Source: Georgenia sp. M64
Lineage (GTDB): Bacteria; Actinomycetota; Actinomycetes; Actinomycetales; Actinomycetaceae
Assembly: GCF_038049925.1 (NCBI RefSeq)
Contig: NZ_CP145809.1
Location: 1,922,001-1,986,000 of the forward strand
Direction of reading: 5' to 3'
Length of the DNA stretch: 64,000 nucleotides
In this document: positions 55,049-64,000 of the stretch, piece after piece
How positions within the stretch are numbered: position 1 is the first letter of the stretch
Layout of the letters: each line of letters opens with the position of its first letter
The notes under the pieces: generated by a model
What the model was told of the DNA's origin: nothing
What the model saw: the letters and a program-made list of their open reading frames with translations, nothing else
The model's database searches: none
Position numbers and translations under genes: made by a program

Positions 55049-55969
55049 TCACCAGCCGCGCTCGGCGAGACGGTGCGGGACGGGGATGTCATCGACGTTG
55101 ATGCCGACCATGGCCTCGCCCAGCCCGCGGGAGACCTCGGCGATGACGTCGGGGTCGTCGTAGAAGGTCGTCGCCCGCACGATCGCCGCGGCCCGCTGGG
55201 CGGGGTTGCCGGACTTGAAGATGCCCGAGCCGACGAACACGCCCTCGGCGCCGAGCTGCATCATCATCGCGGCGTCGGCCGGGGTGGCGATGCCGCCGGC
55301 GGTGAACAGCACCACGGGCAGCTTCCCGGCCTGGGCGACCTCCTTGACGAGCTCGTACGGCGCCTGGAGCTCCTTCGCGGCCACGAAGAGCTCGTCCTCG
55401 GGCAGGTTCTGCAGGCGGCGGATCTCCTGGCGGATCTGGCGCATGTGCGTGGTGGCGTTGGAGACGTCCCCGGTGCCGGCCTCGCCCTTGGAGCGGATCA
55501 TCGCGGCGCCCTCGGTGATGCGGCGCAGCGCCTCGCCCAGGTTGGTGGCCCCGCAGACGAAGGGGACGGTGAAGCGCCACTTGTCGATGTGGTTGGCGTA
55601 GTCGGCGGGGGTGAGGACCTCGGACTCGTCGACGTAGTCCACGCCGAGCGCCTGGAGCACCTGGGCCTCGACGAAGTGGCCGATGCGGGCCTTGGCCATC
55701 ACGGGGATGGAGACGGCGGCGATGATGCCGTCGATCATGTCCGGGTCGCTCATGCGCGAGACCCCGCCCTGCGCGCGGATGTCGGCGGGCACCCGCTCGA
55801 GGGCCATGACGGCCACGGCGCCCGCGTCCTCGGCGATCTTGGCCTGCTCGGGGGTGACGACGTCCATGATGACGCCGCCCTTGAGCATCTCGGCCATCCC
55901 GCGCTTGACGCGGGCGGTGCCCTGCTGGGGCGCGGCGGCCGGCTCGGTGGCGAACTCGTTCTCAGACAC
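55049..55969 (-). CDS. pdxS: Pyridoxal 5'-phosphate synthase synthase subunit
   Basis: Builds PLP from ribose 5-phosphate, glyceraldehyde 3-phosphate and ammonia. 306 residues, TIM barrel. [32 protein letters not shown] (about 22-53), catalytic Lys in [11 protein letters not shown] near 95, second Lys in [11 protein letters not shown] near 163, [32 protein letters not shown] (about 228-259). GTG at 55969 after GAGGT. A -10-like TAGACT lies at 56005-56010, at the very end of the prsW-like gene, with no clear -35. Confidence 0.97.
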   Translation of the reverse strand: MSENEFATEPAAAPQQGTARVKRGMAEMLKGGVIMDVVTPEQAKIAEDAGAVAVMALERVPADIRAQGGVSRMSDPDMIDGIIAAVSIPVMAKARIGHFVEAQVLQALGVDYVDESEVLTPADYANHIDKWRFTVPFVCGATNLGEALRRITEGAAMIRSKGEAGTGDVSNATTHMRQIRQEIRRLQNLPEDELFVAAKELQAPYELVKEVAQAGKLPVVLFTAGGIATPADAAMMMQLGAEGVFVGSGIFKSGNPAQRAAAIVRATTFYDDPDVIAEVSRGLGEAMVGINVDDIPVPHRLAERGW

Positions 55970-56004
55970 GGTGACCTCGGGGGAAGGGCGGATGGAACCC
56001 CACC

Positions 56005-56010
56005 AGTCTA
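56005..56010 (-). promoter_or_regulatory. Possible -10 of pdxS
   Basis: TAGACT on the minus strand, about 36 bases before the pdxS GTG, overlapping the stop of the upstream protease gene. Confidence 0.45.
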
Positions 56011-57189
56011 GTCGCGGCGGGCGGCGAACCCCGCCCGCGCCGAGACCACCTGCTCGAGCAGGTGCTGCTCGTCCAGGCGGGCGCCGATGTCGTACCGGCC
56101 GGTCAGGGCCCGCTGCCGCGCGAAGGCCAGGGAGGTCGCGGCCCGCTGGAAGTCCCTCATGGCGCCGCCGGCGCCGCGACGGGCGGCCCAGGCCCGCGCG
56201 TCCCGGCGGGCGGGCATCGAGGTGAGCATCTCCACCTCGAAGGGGGCGAACCAGCCGGCCCGGGCGTACTCCCCCAGCCGCCGCGCGATGGTGCGCTGCT
56301 CCGCGCGCCGGAGCGCCAGGACGAGCAGGATCGCGACGGCGAAGAGCGGCACCTGGACGGTCCAGTACACGCTCTCGTGGACGGCCATGACGGCCGAGCC
56401 GTTCCACAGGGCGTGCAGGGCGACGGCGCCGGCCCACCCCAGCGGCGCGAGCCACACCCAGGAGCCGCGGCTTCGGGTGCGGCTGGCCAGGCCCAGCGCC
56501 AGCCCGGTGCAGGCGGTGAAGGTCACGTGGGCGAAGGGCCCCTGGATCGCCCGCGCGAAGAAGACCTGCCCGAGCGCCTGCTCGTACTGGACGAAGTAGA
56601 GGATGTTCTCGGTGAAGGCGAACCCGGCGGCCACCACCGACCCGTAGACGATGCCGTCCACCGGGCCGTCGAAGTAGCGCCTGCGCAGCAGGAAGATGAG
56701 GAGGACGCCGACGCCCTTGGCGCTCTCCTCCACCAGGGGGGCGCCGACGACGGCGCCGAGGACCGAGGCGGTGGTGTCGTCGCCGGTGGTGGACAGGACC
56801 GAGAACGTGAACAGCTCGTTGAAGACGAGCGAGACCGCGGTGGAGACCCCGGCGCCCCACAGCAGGGCGGCGAGGAGCAGGCTCCGAGGCTCGGGCTCCC
56901 AGCGGTCGACCCAGCGCACGGTGGCGAGGACCACCACGAGTGGCACGAACGCCAGCGCCCCGGCCATGGCCGTGGAGGTCGCCCCGCCCACGCCCATGAT
57001 GAGGGTGATCATCCAGTAGACGCCGGCCAGGCCGAGCGCGATGCCGAGGACCTCCACGACGAGGAGGGTCCGGCCCGGGGGCCGGCGCGGCGTCCAGCCA
57101 GCGACCGCGGGCGGCGCGCCGGGCGCGGGGGCGATCGCCGGACGGCCGGGCCGGCCCGGCGGGAGGTGCGAGGACCCGCTCGTCGTCAT
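56008..57189 (-). CDS. PrsW-family intramembrane metalloprotease
   Basis: 393 residues. Pro/Gly-rich cytoplasmic N-terminus (1-40), then about eight transmembrane helices (about 43-300). PrsW signatures: [16 protein letters not shown] near 150 with the EExxK zinc motif, [15 protein letters not shown] near 190, [15 protein letters not shown] near 220 and ALHALWN near 258 with metal-binding His. C-terminal 90 residues are soluble and Arg-rich. PrsW relatives cleave anti-sigma factors; no anti-sigma gene is nearby, so the target is unknown. The ATG lies seven bases after TAGGGT (57197-57202), consistent with a leaderless mRNA. Confidence 0.9.
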   Translation of the reverse strand: MTTSGSSHLPPGRPGRPAIAPAPGAPPAVAGWTPRRPPGRTLLVVEVLGIALGLAGVYWMITLIMGVGGATSTAMAGALAFVPLVVVLATVRWVDRWEPEPRSLLLAALLWGAGVSTAVSLVFNELFTFSVLSTTGDDTTASVLGAVVGAPLVEESAKGVGVLLIFLLRRRYFDGPVDGIVYGSVVAAGFAFTENILYFVQYEQALGQVFFARAIQGPFAHVTFTACTGLALGLASRTRSRGSWVWLAPLGWAGAVALHALWNGSAVMAVHESVYWTVQVPLFAVAILLVLALRRAEQRTIARRLGEYARAGWFAPFEVEMLTSMPARRDARAWAARRGAGGAMRDFQRAATSLAFARQRALTGRYDIGARLDEQHLLEQVVSARAGFAARRD

Positions 57190-57196
57190 GGCCCAC

Positions 57197-57202
57197 ACCC
57201 TA
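57197..57202 (-). promoter_or_regulatory. -10 element for leaderless prsW-like mRNA
   Basis: TAGGGT on the minus strand, seven bases before the ATG of the PrsW-family gene; no Shine-Dalgarno. Confidence 0.5.
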
Positions 57203-57212
57203 GGGGGCCGGC

Positions 57213-57821
57213 TCAGCGCTGCGGCAGGACGTCGTCCATGTCGAACGGCTCGGGCAGGGGCGCGCGGCCGGCGAGGTGGAAGACCCGCACGACCGGGTCG
57301 GTGCGCAGCCGCCGGACCTGCTCGACGTGGGCGTTGTGGAACCGGCGCGCCAGCTGCAGCCGGTACCAGGCGTGCTCGAGCCGCTCGAGGGGGTCCGCGG
57401 CGCGGGGGTCGGCCGCGAGCTCGGCCCGGTCGGCCGGCTCGCCCAGCACGGCCCGGAGGGTACGGCTGAGCTCGCTCTCGACCAGGCCGCGGTCGGCTGC
57501 GGCGTCCCGGGCGTCGGCCCCGGTGAGGACGTCCGCCTCCGGGAAGCCCTCGAGGCCGTCGGCCACCACCCCACCCGGGGCGGCGTCGGCGGCCCGCAGC
57601 GCCACGTCCGTCACGGCGAGGGCCTCGGCCGGGTCGAGCGCGCCGCACGCGGCGAGCTCGCTGGCCGCCGCGGCGCGGCGCGCCAGCTGGGCGTCGAGGG
57701 TGACCCGGGAGCGCAGGACGGTGCGGTGGAGCCGGTCGACGCGCGCGGCCAGGCGCAGCAGCGCCACACCCAGCAGGACGACCAGCAGGACGCCGAGGAG
57801 GACCCACTCGGTCACACCCAC
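57213..57821 (-). CDS. LemA-like single-pass membrane protein
   Basis: 202 residues. One transmembrane helix at about 5-24 (EWVLLGVLLVVLLGVALLRL), then a predominantly helical Ala/Arg/Asp-rich region. DRLHRTVLRSRVTLDAQLARRAAAASELAA and LARRFHNAHVEQVRRLR resemble the LemA pattern (VQLKRRxDLIPNLV and FNxAVxxYN) in degenerate form. ATG start overlaps the pimA 3' end by ten bases. Function unknown; family assignment tentative. Confidence 0.6.
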   Translation of the reverse strand: MGVTEWVLLGVLLVVLLGVALLRLAARVDRLHRTVLRSRVTLDAQLARRAAAASELAACGALDPAEALAVTDVALRAADAAPGGVVADGLEGFPEADVLTGADARDAAADRGLVESELSRTLRAVLGEPADRAELAADPRAADPLERLEHAWYRLQLARRFHNAHVEQVRRLRTDPVVRVFHLAGRAPLPEPFDMDDVLPQR

Positions 57822-59008
57822 GCGTCCTCACCGCCCGTCGTGGCGGCCCGCAGGCGGGCGAACATCGTTCGCGAGCGCGGGTCCTCCCGGACGCGGGCGT
57901 GCGTGGTGGACATCGCCATCTCGTACACGGCGAGGATCTGGTCGGTGACCGTGGACCAGTCGTACCGGCGGGCGGCGACGGCCCCGCGGGCCGCCAGCTC
58001 CCGTGCGGCCGGCCGGTCGGTGAGGACGTCGACGAGGACGCGGGCGAGGCTGTCGGCGTCGCCGCGGCGGAAGAGGCGCCCGTGCGCCCCGCCGTCGAGG
58101 ACGGCCTGGAACGCCGGGATGTCGGAGGCGACGACGAGCGTCCCGGCGCTCATCGCCTCGACCAGGACGATGCCGAAGCTCTCCCCGCCGGTCTGCGGTG
58201 CGACGTACGCGTCGACCGAGGCGAACAGGGCCGCCTTCTCGGCGTCGCTCACACCGCCGAGGAACTCCACGGAGTCCCCCGTGGTGGCGAGCAGGGCCCG
58301 CTCGTCCTCGGCGTCGCCGCGGCCGGCGACGAGGAACCGGGCACCCGGCACCCGGGCCAGCACGGCCGGGACCGCGGCGGCGAGCACCGGCAGGCCCTTG
58401 CGCGGCTCGTCGAGGCGGCCGAGGAACGCCACGGTCGGACGGTCGTCGGTGCCGGTCCAGCGCGGGTCGGTCGGTGCGCCGGCGAACCGGTCGACGTAGA
58501 CCCCGTTGGGAACGACGACGGCGTCCCCGCCCAGGTGCTGGACGAGGGTGCGGCGAGCCTCCTCCGACACGGCGATGCGGGCGGTGAGCTTCTCGAGCAT
58601 GGGGCCCACGACCGGCGAGACCGCCTGCAGCGCGCGCGAACGCTCCATGGAGCTGTGGAACGTGCCCACGACCGGGCCGTCGGCCACCCACAGCGCGAGC
58701 ATGCTCAGGGAGGGGTTCATCGGCTCGTGGAGGTGCAGCAGGTCGAAGTCGCCCTGCTGCACCCAGCGCCGCAGCTTCGCACCCGCCACGGGCCCGAACG
58801 TCACCCGCGCGACGGAGCCGTTGTACGGGATGGGGATCGAGCCGCCGGCGGGGACGACGTAGTCCGGGACCTCGGTGCCCTCGTCGGCCGGTGCCAGGAC
58901 GCTGACCTCGTGGCCGCGCGTGGTGAGCTCCTCCGCGAGGTCGCGGACGTGGAACTGCACGCCCCCGGGGGCGTCGAAGGAGAACGGGCAGACGATGCCG
59001 ATGCGCAT
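57812..59008 (-). CDS. pimA: Phosphatidylinositol mannosyltransferase (PimA-like GT4)
   Basis: Adds the first mannose to phosphatidylinositol from GDP-mannose at the inner leaflet. 398 residues, GT-B fold. N-terminal RIGIVCPFSFDAPGGVQFHVRDLAEEL near 2-28 with the donor-loop GG, LLHLHEPMNPSLSMLAL near 110, FHSSMERSR near 135, then VAFLGRLDEPRKGLPVL near 215 and the GT4 motif PQTGGESFGIVLVEAMSAGTLVVASDIPA near 300. ATG start overlaps patA (TGATG). Followed by an overlapping LemA-like gene. Confidence 0.93.
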   Translation of the reverse strand: MRIGIVCPFSFDAPGGVQFHVRDLAEELTTRGHEVSVLAPADEGTEVPDYVVPAGGSIPIPYNGSVARVTFGPVAGAKLRRWVQQGDFDLLHLHEPMNPSLSMLALWVADGPVVGTFHSSMERSRALQAVSPVVGPMLEKLTARIAVSEEARRTLVQHLGGDAVVVPNGVYVDRFAGAPTDPRWTGTDDRPTVAFLGRLDEPRKGLPVLAAAVPAVLARVPGARFLVAGRGDAEDERALLATTGDSVEFLGGVSDAEKAALFASVDAYVAPQTGGESFGIVLVEAMSAGTLVVASDIPAFQAVLDGGAHGRLFRRGDADSLARVLVDVLTDRPAARELAARGAVAARRYDWSTVTDQILAVYEMAMSTTHARVREDPRSRTMFARLRAATTGGEDAWV

Positions 59009-60039
59009 CAACGCCGGCCTGCCGCTGATCCGCCGTCCGCGGGTGTCTCGTGACCGCGCTCGACCGCGGTAGGTGTGTCGCCCTCGTGCGTCGGCCGGGG
59101 AGCCGCCTGGCGCGCGAGCCGGTCGGGGTCGAGGTCGGCGAGGAAGACCTTCTGGAGCATGTGCCACTGGTCGGGGTGCGCGGCGATGCCGGACGCGACC
59201 GCGTCCACCCAGCGCTGGGTCAGCTCCGCCACGGACGGCCGGGGCGCGCCGGGGGCCGAGCCCGGCCAGACCTCGACGAAGTCGATGGCGATGCCCCACC
59301 CGGTCCCGGCCGCCCGGCGGCGGGCGCCCCGGAGCCGCTCGTGACGGATCGTCGCCACGAACAGCGGACGCCCGGTGGCCAGTGCGAGGGCGGCCGGACC
59401 CGGCGCGAACCGGGCGCGGTGCCCGAGGAGGTCGACGTCGACCCCGGTCCGGGAGAGGTCGCGGTCCGCCAGGAGCGGGACGACGCTGGCGGAGCCCCGC
59501 GTGTGGCGGAGCAGCTCACGGAAGGTCGAGCCGTCCTTCTCCAGCGGGATGATCGTCATCCCCAGGGAGGTCCGGAACTCGAGGAAGCCCTGGAAGATCT
59601 CCTCCGGCTCGAGGTGCTCGGCCACGGTGACGACCGGCCCGAGGAACTTCGTCGCCCACGCCCCCGCGAGGTCCCAGTTCCCGGTGTGGCCCAGCGCCAG
59701 GACGGCCGAGCCGGTGGTGAGGGCCTGCCGGACCGCGCCGTCCCCGGTGGCGCGCACCCGCGCCGCGAGGTCGTCCGGTCCCAGGGCGGGGAGCCGGAAC
59801 GATTCGCAGTAGTACCGCATGTACGCCCGCATGCCCGCCAGGGACAGGCGCAGCAGCCCGACACGCCCCTGGCCGGGGCGGACGCGGGCCAGGTTGCGCT
59901 CGAGCTGACGGACCCCACCCACGCGCGCCGCCCAGGCGCCGAGCGCCACGAGGTCGAACGCGGCGCGGGCGACCGGCTCCGGCAGGGCCCGGACACCGGC
60001 GTCGGCGAGGGCGAACAGCCGGACGACGTCGAGCCTCAT
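59008..60039 (-). CDS. Phosphatidylinositol mannoside acyltransferase (PatA-like)
   Basis: 343 residues; LpxL/HtrB-family acyltransferase expected to acylate the first mannose of PIM. LALGHTGNWDLAGAW near 110 has the H-x4-D catalytic pair, and RGSASVVPLLADRDLSRTGVDVDLLG near 180 plus FAPGPAALALATGRPLFV near 210 complete the family motifs. The C-terminal 45 residues are polar. ATG start overlaps the PIP synthase stop (ATGA), its stop overlaps the pimA start; thrS-HIT-pgsA-patA-pimA is the standard actinobacterial cluster. Confidence 0.9.
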   Translation of the reverse strand: MRLDVVRLFALADAGVRALPEPVARAAFDLVALGAWAARVGGVRQLERNLARVRPGQGRVGLLRLSLAGMRAYMRYYCESFRLPALGPDDLAARVRATGDGAVRQALTTGSAVLALGHTGNWDLAGAWATKFLGPVVTVAEHLEPEEIFQGFLEFRTSLGMTIIPLEKDGSTFRELLRHTRGSASVVPLLADRDLSRTGVDVDLLGHRARFAPGPAALALATGRPLFVATIRHERLRGARRRAAGTGWGIAIDFVEVWPGSAPGAPRPSVAELTQRWVDAVASGIAAHPDQWHMLQKVFLADLDPDRLARQAAPRPTHEGDTPTAVERGHETPADGGSAAGRR

Positions 60040-60671
60040 GCCACGCCCCGGTTCGGGCCCACGGCCTGGAGGTAGACGGTGCGCATGCGCTGGACCACGG
60101 TGACGGCGCTGGCGACCGCGAGCAGCGCCAGCGCGCCGGTCATGACGCCCGCGGGGAGCCCGAGCCCGACGAGCAGGGTGGCCACCAGGACGACGAGGAG
60201 ACGGTCCGCGCGCTCGGCGAGGCCGACGTCGGCGGTCATGCCCAGGCCCTCGGCCCGCGCCTTGGCGTAGGGCACCACGGAGCCGAGGACGAGCGCGGCG
60301 AGGGCGAACCCGGCCGTCCACGTCCGCACCGGGCCCTCGAGGTGGGTCAGGGACCACAGCAGGACGCCGGAGAAGATCGCGGCGTCGGCGATGCGGTCCA
60401 TCGTGGAGTCGAGGAACGCGCCCCAGCGGCTCGCCCGGTTCAGCAGGCGGGCCATCTGGCCGTCGAGGTTGTCGGCCAGCACCAGCGCGCCGAGCAGCAG
60501 GGCGCCCGAGGTCAGCCGCCCCGACGGGAGGAAGGTCAGCGCCACGGTGGTGGACAGGACCGTCCCGCCGACGGTGACGACGTCGGGACTGATCCCGAGC
60601 CGGACGAGGCCGCGGGCCGCAGGGCCGAAGACGGCGGTGGCGAAGCCGCGCCCGTTTCGCGAGAGCACCAT
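60036..60671 (-). CDS. Phosphatidylinositol phosphate synthase (CDP-alcohol phosphotransferase)
   Basis: 211 residues. Joins CDP-diacylglycerol and inositol 1-phosphate, giving PIP, the PI precursor. The complete DGxxAR signature with four Asp is DNLDGQMARLLNRASRWGAF then LDSTMDR (about 75-101). Six transmembrane helices. ATG at 60671 overlaps the HIT stop (TGATG). Its position directly ahead of patA and pimA supports PIP synthase rather than phosphatidylglycerophosphate synthase. Confidence 0.9.
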   Translation of the reverse strand: MVLSRNGRGFATAVFGPAARGLVRLGISPDVVTVGGTVLSTTVALTFLPSGRLTSGALLLGALVLADNLDGQMARLLNRASRWGAFLDSTMDRIADAAIFSGVLLWSLTHLEGPVRTWTAGFALAALVLGSVVPYAKARAEGLGMTADVGLAERADRLLVVLVATLLVGLGLPAGVMTGALALLAVASAVTVVQRMRTVYLQAVGPNRGVA

Positions 60672-61219
60672 CAGCGCGCCACCGACCATGCGGCAGCGAT
60701 GAGGTCCCGAGTCTCGCCGAGGACCTGCGGCAGGGCCTTGGTGCCGGCGATGATCGGGAAGAAGTTGGCGTCCCCGCCCCAGCGCGGCACGACGTGCTGG
60801 TGCAGGTGCGCGGCGATCCCGGCACCGGCGGCGGGTCCCTGGTTCATCCCCAGGTTGAACCCGTGGGGGGCCGAGACCTCCCGCAGGACGCTCATCGCCG
60901 CGGCGGTCAGCGCCCCCACCTCGTCCCGCTCGGCGTCGGTGAGCTCGGTGAGGTCCGCGACGTGACGGTACGGGCACACCAGGAGGTGGCCGGGGTTGTA
61001 GGGGTAGAGGTTGAGGATGACGTAGCCCGTCACGCCGCGGTGGACGATGAGGGACTCCGCGTCGTCGCGGCCGGGTGCCGTGCAGAACGGGCAGGCCGCC
61101 TCGCCGTCGTCGTCCGGCTTGTCCTGGCCACCGACGTAGACCATCCGGTGGGGCGTCCAGAGGCGCGCGAAGGCGTCCGGCACGCCGGCGTGGTCGGTCG
61201 CGGGCTCGGCGCCGGTCAC
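60671..61219 (-). CDS. HIT-domain protein (AP4A phosphorylase-like)
   Basis: 182 residues. Histidine triad [16 protein letters not shown] at about 142-157, with [27 protein letters not shown] near 80 and a CPFC pair near 43. Actinobacterial members of this branch act on diadenosine polyphosphates (AP4A phosphorolysis in mycobacteria). GTG start overlaps the thrS stop by four bases (GTGA). Because ThrRS can make AP4A, a clean-up role next to thrS is plausible but inferred. Confidence 0.85.
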   Translation of the reverse strand: MTGAEPATDHAGVPDAFARLWTPHRMVYVGGQDKPDDDGEAACPFCTAPGRDDAESLIVHRGVTGYVILNLYPYNPGHLLVCPYRHVADLTELTDAERDEVGALTAAAMSVLREVSAPHGFNLGMNQGPAAGAGIAAHLHQHVVPRWGGDANFFPIIAGTKALPQVLGETRDLIAAAWSVAR

Positions 61220-63234
61220 ACCTGCTCCCGGCTGGCGATGGCGGCGAGGATCTCCTCGATCGCCTCGGCCACGGGGACGCCGTTGCGCTGGGTGCCGTCG
61301 CGGTAGCGGAAGGACACCGCACCCGCCTCGACGTCCTCGCCGCCGGCGATGAGGACGAACGGCACCTTCTCCTTGGCAGCGTTGCGGATCTTCTTGCCGA
61401 ACCGGTCGTCGGAGGCGTCGAGCTCGGTGCGCACACCGCGGGCTCGCAGCTGGTCCAGGACGTCGCGGAGGTAGTCGTCGAAGACGTCGGCGACGGGCAC
61501 GCCCACGACCTGGACCGGCGCGAGCCACGCCGGGAACGCACCGGCGTAGTGCTCGAGCAGCACCGCGAAGAACCGCTCGATCGAGCCGAACAGGGCGCGG
61601 TGGATCATCACCGGGCGCTGCCGCGAGCCGTCGGCCGCGGTGTACTCGAGCTCGAACAGCTCGGGGAGGTTGAAGTCGAGCTGGATGGTCGACATCTGCC
61701 AGGTCCGCCCGATGGCGTCGCGCGCCTGGACCGAGATCTTCGGCCCGTAGAACGCGGCCCCGCCCGGGTCGGGCACCAGCTCGAGACCGGAGGCCTCGCC
61801 GACCTCGGCGAGGGTGGCGGTGGCCTCCTCCCACACCTGCGCCGACCCCACGGACTTCTCCGGGTCCCGGGTGGAGAGCTCGAGGTAGAAGTCGTCCAGG
61901 CCGTAGTCCTTGAGCAGACCGAGGACGAAGTTCAAGGTGGTGGTGAGCTCGTCCTTCATCTGCTCGCGCGTGCAGTAGATGTGGGCGTCGTCCTGGGTGA
62001 AGCCGCGGGCTCGGGTGAGGCCGTGCACGACGCCCGACTTCTCGTTGCGGTAGACGGTGCCGAACTCGAAAAGGCGCAGCGGCAACTCGCGGTACGAACG
62101 CCCCCGGGAGCGGAAGACGAGGTTGTGCATGGGGCAGTTCATGGGCTTGAGGTAGTAGTCCTGCCCCTGCTTGCGCACGGTGCCGTCGGCGTCGCGCTCC
62201 TCGTCCATGTGCATGGGCGGGTACATGCCCTCGCGGTACCAGTCCAGGTGGCCGGAGACCTCGAACAGGTGGCCCTTGGTGATGTGCGGGGTGTTGACGA
62301 AGGAGTAGCCCTCCTCGACGTGCCGGCGGCGGGAGTACTCCTCCATGGTCATGCGCACGATGCCGCCGCGAGGGTGGAACACCGCCAGACCGGAGCCGAT
62401 CTCGTCCGGGAAGGAGAACAGGTCCATCTCCGAGCCGAGCCGGCGGTGGTCACGCCGCTCGGCCTCGGCGAGGCGGTCGGTGTAGGCCTTGAGCTCGTCC
62501 TTGGACGGCCACGCGGTGCCGTAGACGCGCTGGAGCTGGGGGTTCTTCTCACTGCCGCGCCAGTAGGCCGCCGCCGAGCGCATGAGCGCGAAGCCGTTGC
62601 CGATGAGCCTGGTCGAGGGCAGGTGCGGTCCGCGGCACAGGTCCCTCCACGCCACCTCTCCCCCACGCCGGACGTTGTCGTAGATCGTCAGCTCGCCACC
62701 GCCGACCTCCACCGAGGCGCCCTCGGCGACCTCGCCGGCGCCGGCCGGCCCCTTGAGCCCGATGAGCTCGAGCTTGTAGGGCTCGTCGGCGAGCTCGGCG
62801 CGCGCCTCCGCCTCGGTGACGACCCGCCGCCGGAAGGTCTGGCCCTCGCGCACGATCCGGTTCATCTGCTTCTCGAGGTCCTTGAGGAGCTCGGGCGTGA
62901 AGGGCACCTCGACGTCGAAGTCGTAGTAGAAGCCGTCGGTGATCGGCGGTCCGATCCCCAGCCGGGCGTCGGGGTTGACCTGCTGGACCGCCTGGGCGAG
63001 GACGTGGGCGGCGGAGTGCCGCAGGATGGCCAGGCCGTCCGGGCTGCCGATCGTCACGGACTCCACGACGGCGCCGGCCGGCAGCCCGGCGAGCTCGGTG
63101 TCGAGGTCCTTGAGGTCGCCGTCGACCCGGAGGGCGACGACGTCGCGCCGGTCGGCGAACAGCTCGGTGCCCGTGGTGCCACCGGTGACCGTCCGCGGGG
63201 TGCCGTCGATGGTCAAGGGGTGGTCGGTGCCCAC
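61216..63234 (-). CDS. thrS: Threonyl-tRNA synthetase
   Basis: 672 residues. N-terminal TGS-like about 1-65, editing domain with [14 protein letters not shown] near 82, then the class II core: [41 protein letters not shown], and the motif 3 region [16 protein letters not shown] near 545. The anticodon domain is the last 110 residues. GTG at 63234 chosen for the CAGGAG eight bases upstream; the frame is open a further 105 codons without similarity. A TACGAT -10-like hexamer lies at 63272-63277. No T-box or specifier hairpin is seen. Confidence 0.97.
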   Translation of the reverse strand: MGTDHPLTIDGTPRTVTGGTTGTELFADRRDVVALRVDGDLKDLDTELAGLPAGAVVESVTIGSPDGLAILRHSAAHVLAQAVQQVNPDARLGIGPPITDGFYYDFDVEVPFTPELLKDLEKQMNRIVREGQTFRRRVVTEAEARAELADEPYKLELIGLKGPAGAGEVAEGASVEVGGGELTIYDNVRRGGEVAWRDLCRGPHLPSTRLIGNGFALMRSAAAYWRGSEKNPQLQRVYGTAWPSKDELKAYTDRLAEAERRDHRRLGSEMDLFSFPDEIGSGLAVFHPRGGIVRMTMEEYSRRRHVEEGYSFVNTPHITKGHLFEVSGHLDWYREGMYPPMHMDEERDADGTVRKQGQDYYLKPMNCPMHNLVFRSRGRSYRELPLRLFEFGTVYRNEKSGVVHGLTRARGFTQDDAHIYCTREQMKDELTTTLNFVLGLLKDYGLDDFYLELSTRDPEKSVGSAQVWEEATATLAEVGEASGLELVPDPGGAAFYGPKISVQARDAIGRTWQMSTIQLDFNLPELFELEYTAADGSRQRPVMIHRALFGSIERFFAVLLEHYAGAFPAWLAPVQVVGVPVADVFDDYLRDVLDQLRARGVRTELDASDDRFGKKIRNAAKEKVPFVLIAGGEDVEAGAVSFRYRDGTQRNGVPVAEAIEEILAAIASREQV

Positions 63235-63401
63235 GGTGTGCTCCTGCTCGTCCTGCGGAAAGGTCGCCTCGATCGTACCGACGCCGGGGACGTGCACGGA
63301 CGCTCGCAGCAGTGCCGTGGCGGCGACGTCCCGGCCCGTGCCGAGCGGGTCCTCGCCTGGGGGCGCCGTGCCCGGACGAGCACACAGCGTGCGGCACGAC
63401 G

Positions 63402-63432
63402 AAGGCCCCCGACCGATGGGGTCGGGGGCCTT
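63402..63432 (-). terminator. Terminator between tRNA-Val and thrS
   Basis: 13-bp stem aaggcccccgacc / ggtcgggggcctt with a five-base loop, just past the encoded CCA of tRNA-Val. Confidence 0.85.
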
Positions 63433-63436
63433 GTGA

Positions 63437-63511
63437 TGGTGGGCGATACTGGGTTCGAACCAGTGACCTCCTCGGTGTGAACGAGGCGCTCTACCACTGA
63501 GCCAATCGCCC
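63437..63511 (-). tRNA. tRNA-Val (CAC)
   Basis: Minus strand: acceptor GGGCGAT pairs with ATCGCCC, D-loop GGCTCAGTGGTAGAGC. Anticodon stem CCTCG-loop TTCACAC-CGAGG gives CAC (decodes GUG). T-arm ACTGGTTCGAACCCAGT. Discriminator A followed by encoded CCA (63437-63440). A TAGAGT -10 lies at 63553-63558 on the minus strand. A terminator follows. Confidence 0.97.
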
Positions 63512-63868
63512 GCGTGCGGTGACACCCGGGGGTGTTCTCCGTGCGGCATCCGACTCTAGCGGACGCCGGTGGCGATCGCGAAACCGGCACGACGACGCCC
63601 CTCTGGACCGGCCGGCCGCCCCCGTTCCGGAGGTCTTGCGGGCCCGGGAGGGCGTCGCGTGAGGGTTGTCGCCGGCGCGGCCCGCGGGCCACGCGCACGG
63701 GCGGCGCGCGAAAAGAGGGTCTGCGCCGGGAGGACGTCGCTGCGACGCGCCGTCCGCGCCCTTGTGGGGGCTCTCACAGCCCGGCGGTGCCACCCTGGTT
63801 TGGACTTTGCCAGACGGTCTGGCTAGAGTTCTGGACTGCGCCACCGAGTGAGAATCTCGGCGGAGCAC
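63512..63868. other. Divergent tRNA intergenic region
   Basis: 357 bases between tRNA-Val and tRNA-Gly. It holds the -10 of tRNA-Val near 63553 and the promoter of tRNA-Gly/Cys (63800-63829). Otherwise GC-rich sequence without a credible gene. Confidence 0.7.
63800..63829 (+). promoter_or_regulatory. Promoter of the tRNA-Gly/tRNA-Cys cluster
   Basis: -35 TTGGAC (63800-63805), an 18-base spacer, -10 TAGAGT (63824-63829), about 40 bases ahead of the mature tRNA-Gly. Confidence 0.8.
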
Positions 63869-63941
63869 GCGGATGTGGCTCAGTTGGTAGAGCATCACCT
63901 TGCCAAGGTGAGGGTCGCGGGTTCGAGTCCCGTCATCCGCT
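63869..63941 (+). tRNA. tRNA-Gly (GCC)
   Basis: Acceptor GCGGATG pairs with CATCCGC, D-arm GGCTCAGTTGGTAGAGC. Anticodon stem TCACC-loop TTGCCAA-GGTGA gives GCC. T-arm CGGGTTCGAGTCCCG, discriminator T. CCA is not encoded. 73 bases. Confidence 0.97.
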
Positions 63942-63978
63942 CGGAGGCACCACCACCCGGTGGGGCACAAGCCTTCAG

Positions 63979-64000
63979 GGTGGCGTGGCCGAGAGGCGAG
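63979..64000 (+). tRNA. 5' part of a tRNA, probably tRNA-Cys
   Basis: The last 22 bases of the window, GGTGGCGTGGCCGAGAGGCG plus AG, match the acceptor and D-arm of actinobacterial tRNA-Cys. It is 37 bases downstream of tRNA-Gly, in the usual Gly-Cys order. The anticodon lies outside the window. Confidence 0.7.

Noticed and set aside
63235-63436. T-box riboswitch ahead of thrS
   Set aside because: No specifier hairpin, T-box sequence or antiterminator seen; only a tRNA terminator and a possible -10.
61216-63549. Longer thrS start near 63549
   Set aside because: The extension would cover the tRNA-Val terminator and tRNA-Val itself; GTG at 63234 has a proper ribosome site.

Overview
The window is chromosomal DNA from a very GC-rich (low-to-mid 70s percent by eye) actinobacterium. 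The gene order is the conserved actinobacterial one: thrS-HIT-pgsA-patA-pimA; pdxS/pdxT-yebC-ruvCAB-yajC-secDF-apt-relA; hisS; aspS; rarA-rpsD-alaS-ruvX-mltG-aroE-aroC-aroKB; efp-nusB; pyrR-pyrB-pyrC-carA-carB. The order, the fused shikimate kinase/dehydroquinate synthase and the PI-mannoside genes suggest Micrococcales, but the genus cannot be named from sequence alone. No phage, insertion sequence, plasmid origin or CRISPR array is visible; this is a housekeeping backbone.

Layout (most genes on the minus strand). 1-6476: pyrimidine operon pyrR-pyrB-pyrC-carA-carB, headed by a likely PyrR-binding RNA loop; carB runs off the left edge. 6563-8092: cinA-like amidohydrolase and a plus-strand type I aroD. 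8089-10488: nusB, efp, and a two-gene SatD-like/DUF3307-like module with its own leaderless promoter. 10597-17570: shikimate block aroC, aroK-aroB fusion, a second aroK, aroE, with a prepilin peptidase, mltG and ruvX. 17567-23366: alaS, two small membrane proteins, rpsD, rarA. 23434-33130: MMPL transporter, YciO/Sua5-like protein, GNAT, aspS, MFS exporter, DEAD-box helicase, strong terminator. 33217-40501: a pair of dynamin-like GTPases, hisS, MBL hydrolase, and a CDF metal exporter with an ArsR-type sensor and a palindromic operator. 40709-50392: DUF349 protein, AbiEi-like protein, relA, apt, secF, secD, yajC. 50607-55969: ruvB, ruvA, ruvC, yebC, pdxT, a Nudix gene, pdxS. 56008-63234: PrsW protease, LemA-like protein, pimA, patA, PIP synthase, HIT protein, thrS. 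63437-64000: tRNA-Val(CAC), tRNA-Gly(GCC) and the 5' end of a tRNA-Cys.

The genes supply pyrimidines, chorismate, pyridoxal phosphate and PI-mannosides. They also supply translation factors (five aminoacyl-tRNA synthetases, EF-P, S4), Sec export, Holliday-junction repair and the stringent response. Many neighbours are translationally coupled through ATGA, GTGA or TGATG overlaps.

Three signals stand out. (1) Minisatellites, each with its own 15-48 bp unit, fill many of the gaps and several coding regions, and two arrays contain the end of the neighbouring gene. (2) Several unlinked genes (relA, pdxT, rarA, prsW-like, arsR, satD-like) have a TAnnnT -10 box 6-8 bases before the start codon and no Shine-Dalgarno, as expected for leaderless mRNAs. 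(3) The SatD-like/DUF3307-like pair, with cyclase-like motifs, an HTH, a membrane partner and dyads around its promoter, is the best candidate for an undescribed system.
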